Assembly: GCA_003755025.1 (NCBI GenBank)
Contig: RJVL01000008.1
Coordinates: 124,001 to 188,000 of the forward strand
Direction of reading: 5' to 3'
Origin: Diaphorobacter nitroreducens
GTDB taxonomy: Bacteria; Pseudomonadota; Gammaproteobacteria; Burkholderiales; Burkholderiaceae_C
DNA length: 64,000 nucleotides
The position numbers and the translations under genes are program-made. Within the stretch, counting starts at the first letter, position 1. Every line of letters begins with the position of its first letter. Of this stretch, positions 60,088 through 64,000 are shown piece after piece. The notes beneath the pieces were generated by a model. The model searched no databases, was not told the DNA's origin, and saw nothing but the letters and a program-made list of their open reading frames with translations.

Positions 60088-60824
60088 CCCAACTCAACGA
60101 TCTTCCGCTGCAAAGCCTGCAGTTCTACGCCACGGCACCCTACCCGTGCAGCTACCTGCCCGAGCGGCAGGCGCGCTCGCAGGTGGCGACGCCCAGTCAC
60201 CTGATTCAGAACGATGTGTATTCGGGCCTCGTGGCGCGGGGCTTTCGGCGCAGCGGCATGTTCACCTACCGCCCCTACTGCGACGGCTGCCAGGCCTGCA
60301 CGCCGCTGCGCGTGGTGGTTGATCCATTCAAGCTCGACCGCAGCCAGCGCCGTGCCTGGAAGCGCCACGCCGGCCTGCAGGCGCGGGTGCTGCGCTTGTG
60401 CTACCTGCCCGAGCATTACCAGCTATACCTGCGCTACCAGAACGCACGCCACGCTGGGGGCGGCATGGACCAGGACAGCATCGACCAGTACACCCAGTTC
60501 CTGCTGCAAAGCCGGGTCAATTCGCGGCTGGTGGAGTTCCGTGAGACCGGGGCCGACGGCCAGCCGGGGACACTGAAGATGGTGTCCATCCTGGACGTGC
60601 TGGAGGACGGCCTCTCCGCCGTCTACACTTTTTACGAGCCCGAGCCGGGCGCAAGCTACGGCACCTACAACGTGCTGTGGCAGGTACAGCAGGCGCGCAC
60701 GCTGGGCCTGCCGTATGTCTACCTGGGTTACTGGATCGAGCAGAGCCCGAAGATGAACTACAAGGCGCGCTTCATGCCGCATGAGCTGCGCATCGACGGC
60801 CGTTGGCAGCGTTCCAACAGTTGA
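60084..60824 (+). CDS. bpt: Aspartate/glutamate leucyltransferase (Bpt, arginyl-transferase family)
   Basis: A 246-residue N-degron transferase of the ATE family; bacterial Bpt adds Leu to N-terminal Asp/Glu. Blocks: [40 protein letters not shown] (Cys cluster), [20 protein letters not shown] and [20 protein letters not shown]. The GTG at 60084 overlaps the aat stop (GTGA), so translation is coupled. Start chosen for that overlap and because [10 protein letters not shown] matches the family beginning. A big hairpin begins at its stop codon. Confidence 0.95.
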   Translation: MTQLNDLPLQSLQFYATAPYPCSYLPERQARSQVATPSHLIQNDVYSGLVARGFRRSGMFTYRPYCDGCQACTPLRVVVDPFKLDRSQRRAWKRHAGLQARVLRLCYLPEHYQLYLRYQNARHAGGGMDQDSIDQYTQFLLQSRVNSRLVEFRETGADGQPGTLKMVSILDVLEDGLSAVYTFYEPEPGASYGTYNVLWQVQQARTLGLPYVYLGYWIEQSPKMNYKARFMPHELRIDGRWQRSNS

Positions 60825-60861
60825 TGGGCCTTGCAGGTCATATCGACCTCCAAGGCCCATC
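60823..60861. terminator. Large hairpin at the end of bpt
   Basis: GATGGGCCTTGCAGGTC pairs with GACCTCCAAGGCCCATC (17 bp, one mismatch) around a 5-base loop, beginning inside the bpt stop. A T-run (CTTTTTT) follows about 22 bases later. It separates bpt from the convergent DoxX gene. Confidence 0.7.
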
Positions 60862-60892
60862 CATCAAACGCAAGCAGCTTCTTTTTTAATAG
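60862..60892 (-). repeat. Comamonad-type palindromic repeat, copy 13 (degenerate, reverse)
   Basis: CATCAAACGCAAGCAGCTT, then CTTTTTTAATAG, a degenerate reverse copy; the left part is replaced by the arm of the large hairpin. Confidence 0.5.
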
Positions 60893-60895
60893 CGA

Positions 60896-61309
60896 TCAGC
60901 GCCCGGACCGTGCGCCGTCCACGCTCCATGCCCCGGCACCGAAGGCGGCGAATGCCAGCAGGCCGCCCGTCACGGCAACGTTCTTGAAGAACAACAGCTG
61001 CTGCATCATCTGCTGGTCCGCCGGCAGAGCCCAGTAGGCGTGGAAGAAGAAACTGGCCGCCAGCGTGAACACGGCCAACGCCAGCGCAGCGATGCGTGTT
61101 CCGAATCCGAAGAGCAGTGCCAGGCCGCCCAGTAGTTCAATCAACAGACCGACGGCAACGGCCACGGTGGGCATGGGCATGCCCACAGACGTGGCGTAGC
61201 CCACGGTGCCGGCAAAGCCGCTGATCTTGCCGAACCCCGCAGGGATGAACAACAGGGCGATGAGGATGCGGCCCACCAGGGCCAGAGGGTTTTGCAGGGT
61301 AGCAAACAT
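60896..61309 (-). CDS. DoxX family membrane protein
   Basis: A 137-residue inner-membrane protein with four transmembrane segments: VGRILIALLFIPAGFGKISG, AVGLLIELLGGLALLFGFG, AALALAVFTLAASFFFHAYW and VAVTGGLLAFAAFGAGAWS. Typical DoxX; these proteins are linked to redox and sulfur or oxidant stress responses. It is 36 bases after the pirin gene in the same direction, so likely co-transcribed. Exact role unknown. Confidence 0.93.
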   Translation of the reverse strand: MFATLQNPLALVGRILIALLFIPAGFGKISGFAGTVGYATSVGMPMPTVAVAVGLLIELLGGLALLFGFGTRIAALALAVFTLAASFFFHAYWALPADQQMMQQLLFFKNVAVTGGLLAFAAFGAGAWSVDGARSGR

Positions 61310-61345
61310 GGCGGAACTCCTAGGGTTGAAGTGGATGGGCAGACT

Positions 61346-62047
61346 TCACGCGGCGAGATCAAAAACCAGAACTTCGGCATCGCTTCCCCCGGACAGGGTC
61401 ACGCTGCTTTCGTTATCCAGCAGGGCCGCGTCGCCCCCGCTCAGATGCTGTCCGTTGACCTGCAGCGTACCGCGGATCAGGTGAACGTAGGCTTTGCGCC
61501 CTGCGGCAATGGGCAGTTGCGCCGCCTCAGCACCGTCGAACAGGCCCGCGTACAGCGTGGCGTCGGCATGGATCGTGACCGAGCCTTGCGCGCCGTCGGG
61601 CGAGGCCACGCGACGCAACTGGCCGCGCTTGTCGGCATCGGAAAAGCGCTTTTGCTCATAGCTCGGCGCGATGCCGCGCACATTGGGCTCGATCCAGATC
61701 TGCAGAAAGTGCGTCTGCTGGCCCTCGGCGTGGTTGAACTCGCTGTGCATCACGCCCGTGCCGGCGCTCATGCGCTGCACGTCGCCGGGCGGAATGCCTT
61801 TGACGTTGCCCATGCTGTCCTGGTGCGCCAGTTCGCCAGGCAGCACGTAGCTGATGATCTCCATGTCGCGGTGGCCATGGGTGCCGAAGCCCGTGCCCGG
61901 CGCGATGCGGTCCTCGTTGATGACGCGCAGGTTGCCCCAGCCCATGTGGCGCGGGTCGTAGTAGCCCGCGAACGAGAAGCTGTGGTACGAATGGAGCCAG
62001 CCGTGGTCTGCGTGGCCGCGATCTTGCGATTTGCGAAGGGTCAGCAT
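61346..62047 (-). CDS. Pirin family protein (YhhW-like, quercetin 2,3-dioxygenase type)
   Basis: A 233-residue bicupin. The N-cupin metal ligands are in GTGFGTHGHRDMEIISYVLP (His, His, His/Glu) and MHSEFNHAEGQQTHFLQIWI. The C-cupin lacks a clear metal set, as in pirins. YhhW-type enzymes can cleave quercetin. The ATG at 62047 gives the family start MLTLRKSQDRGHADHGWLHS. It forms an operon with DoxX and is divergent from a LysR gene with a palindrome between. Confidence 0.93.
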   Translation of the reverse strand: MLTLRKSQDRGHADHGWLHSYHSFSFAGYYDPRHMGWGNLRVINEDRIAPGTGFGTHGHRDMEIISYVLPGELAHQDSMGNVKGIPPGDVQRMSAGTGVMHSEFNHAEGQQTHFLQIWIEPNVRGIAPSYEQKRFSDADKRGQLRRVASPDGAQGSVTIHADATLYAGLFDGAEAAQLPIAAGRKAYVHLIRGTLQVNGQHLSGGDAALLDNESSVTLSGGSDAEVLVFDLAA

Positions 62048-62130
62048 GGGGTTGCTCCTGGAAATGCGTTGCGTTGGAGAGAACTGTAGGTGGCGCAGCG
62101 CCCTTGCAGGGACAGCGGGCTTGAAGGCAT

Positions 62131-62149
62131 CATTCAAACTCATTGAATG
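62131..62149. promoter_or_regulatory. Palindrome between the pirin and LysR genes
   Basis: CATTCAA-ACTCA-TTGAATG: perfect 7-5-7 dyad of the T-N11-A type. Probably the LysR binding site controlling pirin-doxX and itself. Confidence 0.7.
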
Positions 62150-62164
62150 AAGAGGCCATCGATC

Positions 62165-63103
62165 ATGCAAAACACCCGCGATGCCCTGACCCCTGAAAAC
62201 TTGGCCATGCTGCAGAGCATTGCGGAGACGGGCAGCTTTGCCGCGGCGGCACGCCAGCTCGGCGTGGTGCCCAGCGCACTGACCTACCGTGTGCGCCAGA
62301 TCGAGGATGCGCTGGACGTGCTGCTGTTCGACCGCAGCGCCCGCCACGCACGGCCCACCGATGCCGGCATGGAGCTGCTGCGCGAAGGCAAGCGCTTGCT
62401 GGAGGACGTGGACGCCATCGCCAACCGCGTGCGCCGCGTGGCCACGGGCTGGGAGCCACAGCTCACGCTGTCGGTGGACGGCGTCATCTCGCCCACCACC
62501 ATGCTGGAGCTGGTGGAGGCGTTCTACGCCCTCGGTCCACCCACGCGCGTGAAGTGGCGCGACGGCATCCTCGGCGGCACGGCCGAAGCGCTGACGTCGG
62601 GCCAAGCAGACCTGGCCATCGGCGTGGCCGTGGGTGCCTCCAACGTCGCCGGGCTGCAATCCGCCCCGCTGGGCGAGGTGCGCTTCATCTTCGTCGTGGC
62701 GCCCCACCACCCACTGGCCAAGGTGCCCGAGCCCATCAGCGACACCACGCTGCGCGAACACCGCGCGATCGCCGTGGCCGACTCGGCACGGCGCAGCAAC
62801 GTGACCATGGGCATCCTCGCGGGGCAGGACGTCCTCACCGTGGACAACATGCGCGCCAAGATCCACGCACAGTTGCGCGGCCTGGGCGGGGGCTTTCTGC
62901 CCGAGCCCATGGTGCGTCCGTACCTCGAAGCCGGCCATCTGGTCGAGCGGCAGGTGGCGCGCCCCGCGCGCAACGTGCGTCTGAGCTACCAATGGGGTGG
63001 CCCCGGGCACGCTGCGCCAGGCCGCGCGCTGCAGTGGTGGCTGTCGCAACTGCAAAGTGACGCCACACGCCGTGCGCTGCTGGAAAACCACCACCAGTTC
63101 TGA
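62165..63103 (+). CDS. LysR family transcriptional regulator
   Basis: A 312-residue LTTR: helix-turn-helix ~8-66 (NLAMLQSIAETGSFAAAARQ, LGVVPSALTYRVRQIEDALD) and an effector domain. The ATG at 62165 has AAGAGG nine bases upstream; an ATG at 62147 lies inside the palindrome and is less likely. Divergent from pirin-doxX; inducer unknown, perhaps an oxidant or aromatic. Confidence 0.92.
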   Translation: MQNTRDALTPENLAMLQSIAETGSFAAAARQLGVVPSALTYRVRQIEDALDVLLFDRSARHARPTDAGMELLREGKRLLEDVDAIANRVRRVATGWEPQLTLSVDGVISPTTMLELVEAFYALGPPTRVKWRDGILGGTAEALTSGQADLAIGVAVGASNVAGLQSAPLGEVRFIFVVAPHHPLAKVPEPISDTTLREHRAIAVADSARRSNVTMGILAGQDVLTVDNMRAKIHAQLRGLGGGFLPEPMVRPYLEAGHLVERQVARPARNVRLSYQWGGPGHAAPGRALQWWLSQLQSDATRRALLENHHQF

Positions 63104-63138
63104 ATGCGTGGGCCGCGCGGCGCGTGTAGAGTCAACAC

Positions 63139-63151
63139 TAGCGCTGCGCTA
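63139..63151. promoter_or_regulatory. Palindrome upstream of the last gene
   Basis: TAGCGC-T-GCGCTA, a perfect 13-base dyad 49 bases before the flavoprotein gene. Candidate site with no partner recognised. It shares TAGCGCT with the palindromic repeat core but nothing else. Confidence 0.3.
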
Positions 63152-63199
63152 ATTACCAGCTCTGCACCAGCCCATTTCCGACGTCATCGAAGGCCTGCC

Positions 63200-64000
63200 A
63201 TGACCCGCTTTTCCTCCCGCTCCAGCGATCGACTGAAACAAGGCCAGCAGGTCGCGCCCCTGGGCGCCGCGCGGCGCTTTGCCGTGGTGGGTGCCGGCAT
63301 GGCCGGCGTGGCCTGCGCCCGCACACTGGCCCAGGCGGGCCACATGGTCACCGTCTTCGAGAAGGCGCCGCAGCCCGGCGGGCGCACGGCGGCGCTGGCG
63401 TCGCCCTTTGGCAGTTTTGATTCGGGCGCGCAGTACTTCACGGTACGCGACGCACGCTTTCAGCGGGCGCTGGACACCGTTTCCGGCCTGTGCCGCGCAT
63501 GGAGTGCCACCACCATCCGCGTGCTGGACGCTGCCGGGCGCGTCGCCACCGCCGCGCCACCGCCCGGTGAAGCGCACTGGGTGGCCGCCCCCGCGATGGA
63601 TGCGCTGGTCCAGGCCTGGGCCGCACCACTGGCGCGTGAAGGGCACCTGCACACGCGCACGGCCGTCACGCACATCGAGCGCGACGCCATGCGACCCACG
63701 GCCTGGCAGCTGCGCACCGAGACGCTGGATGGGGGATCGCAGGTGTATGCGGGTTTCGATGGCGTGGTACTGGCCCAGCCCGCACCGCTGTCGCGGGCGC
63801 TGCTGCAGCAGTCCGGCGTTTCCACGCCGTGGGACGACGCCCTGGCCGGCGTGGACATCGCGCCCTGCTGGACCTTGATGCTCGCCTTTGCGCAGGCCGT
63901 GCGCCCCGGGCTGACCACGCTCGGTCCGCAGTGGAACGCTGCACGCAGTACGCACCACCGCATTGCCTGGCTGGCCCGTGAGTCCAGCAAGCCCGGCCGG
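63200..64000 (+). CDS. NAD(P)/FAD-dependent oxidoreductase, renalase-like (3' end outside window)
   Basis: First 267 residues of a flavoprotein; the frame stays open to base 64000. The FAD-binding loop FAVVGAGMAGVACARTLAQ (~28-46) and TVFEKAPQPGGRTA are the amine-oxidase/renalase signatures. The end seen here, WNAARSTHHRIAWLARESSK, followed by PGR, is typical of this bacterial renalase-like group. Substrate unknown; NADH isomer or amine oxidation are family options. The ATG at 63200 is preceded by GAAGGCCTGCC, a weak site. Confidence 0.88.
   Translation, partial: MTRFSSRSSDRLKQGQQVAPLGAARRFAVVGAGMAGVACARTLAQAGHMVTVFEKAPQPGGRTAALASPFGSFDSGAQYFTVRDARFQRALDTVSGLCRAWSATTIRVLDAAGRVATAAPPPGEAHWVAAPAMDALVQAWAAPLAREGHLHTRTAVTHIERDAMRPTAWQLRTETLDGGSQVYAGFDGVVLAQPAPLSRALLQQSGVSTPWDDALAGVDIAPCWTLMLAFAQAVRPGLTTLGPQWNAARSTHHRIAWLARESSKPGR

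Overview
The window is about 64 kb of very GC-rich, densely coding DNA from a betaproteobacterium, most likely a member of the Comamonadaceae (Acidovorax, Alicycliphilus, Diaphorobacter or Comamonas type). The grounds are the many Bug/TctC-type solute-binding proteins, the gene families and neighbourhoods, and a dispersed ~40-bp palindromic repeat (13 copies seen) of a kind I associate with comamonad genomes. It reads as chromosome. I saw no tRNA, rRNA, CRISPR array, intact insertion sequence, phage module or replication origin. 63 protein genes are called with reasonable support; the first and last are cut by the window edges. One further 26-codon ORF is a weak candidate.

Layout. 1-4.6 kb: end of an acyl-CoA synthetase, a saccharopine-dehydrogenase-type oxidoreductase divergent from an Lrp/AsnC regulator, a ChrA-type chromate transporter and a 290-residue repeat protein that looks like a beta-helix/bactofilin-like protein. 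5-8 kb: a TonB receptor with a His-rich loop (ZnuD type) preceded by two small exported proteins, probably a zinc-uptake unit; then msrA. 8.7-12 kb: a TetR regulator with a clear promoter/operator, then a PCMT-family methyltransferase, a rhodanese and a TolC-type outer membrane protein. 12-18.6 kb (minus strand): phosphomannomutase, WaaA (Kdo transferase), a fused acyl-CoA synthetase/GNAT protein, a DUF3147 membrane protein and a RibD_C reductase. 18.8-21.9 kb: DNA alkylation repair (Ada-N/AraC/AlkA fusion and Ogt) coupled to an EamA exporter. 22-30 kb: a five-PAS GGDEF/EAL protein, PrpE, an isochorismatase-family hydrolase and a PQQ-type sugar dehydrogenase. 30.5-35.3 kb: a stress-type cluster of small, hydrophilic or low-complexity proteins (DUF3309, CBS, Cys-rich, KGG, Asn/Gln/Ser-rich, Gly/Tyr/Gln-rich) with an SDR enzyme and a shared upstream motif.

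35.3-41.1 kb: a LysR-controlled valine catabolic run: mmsA, an isobutyryl-CoA-dehydrogenase-like enzyme and mmsB, with small LprI-like and TfoX-N genes between them. 41.4-44.6 kb: LysR divergent from a WrbA-type quinone reductase, an MFS exporter and a small hypothetical. 45-47 kb: a stand-alone trpB and yggL. 47.2-58.8 kb: a sugar-diacid (galactarate/glucarate) island. Two divergent operons flank a FadR-type regulator: one with an SMP-30 lactonase, GarD-type dehydratase, Bug protein and glucarate-dehydratase-like enolase; the other with the regulator, Bug, KdgD, Bug, a 2-hydroxyacid dehydrogenase and GudD. Two similar palindromes next to the regulator are probably its operators. The last step to 2-oxoglutarate (semialdehyde dehydrogenase) is not in the window. 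58.8-64 kb: a glyoxalase-fold protein, the N-degron transferases aat and bpt, DoxX, pirin with a divergent LysR gene, and the start of a renalase-like flavoprotein.

The most unusual signals are two copies of the palindromic repeat lying in frame inside protein genes (waaA, and the signal-peptide region of the PQQ dehydrogenase), the shared motif of the stress cluster, and three intergenic arrays of 12-bp tandem repeats.
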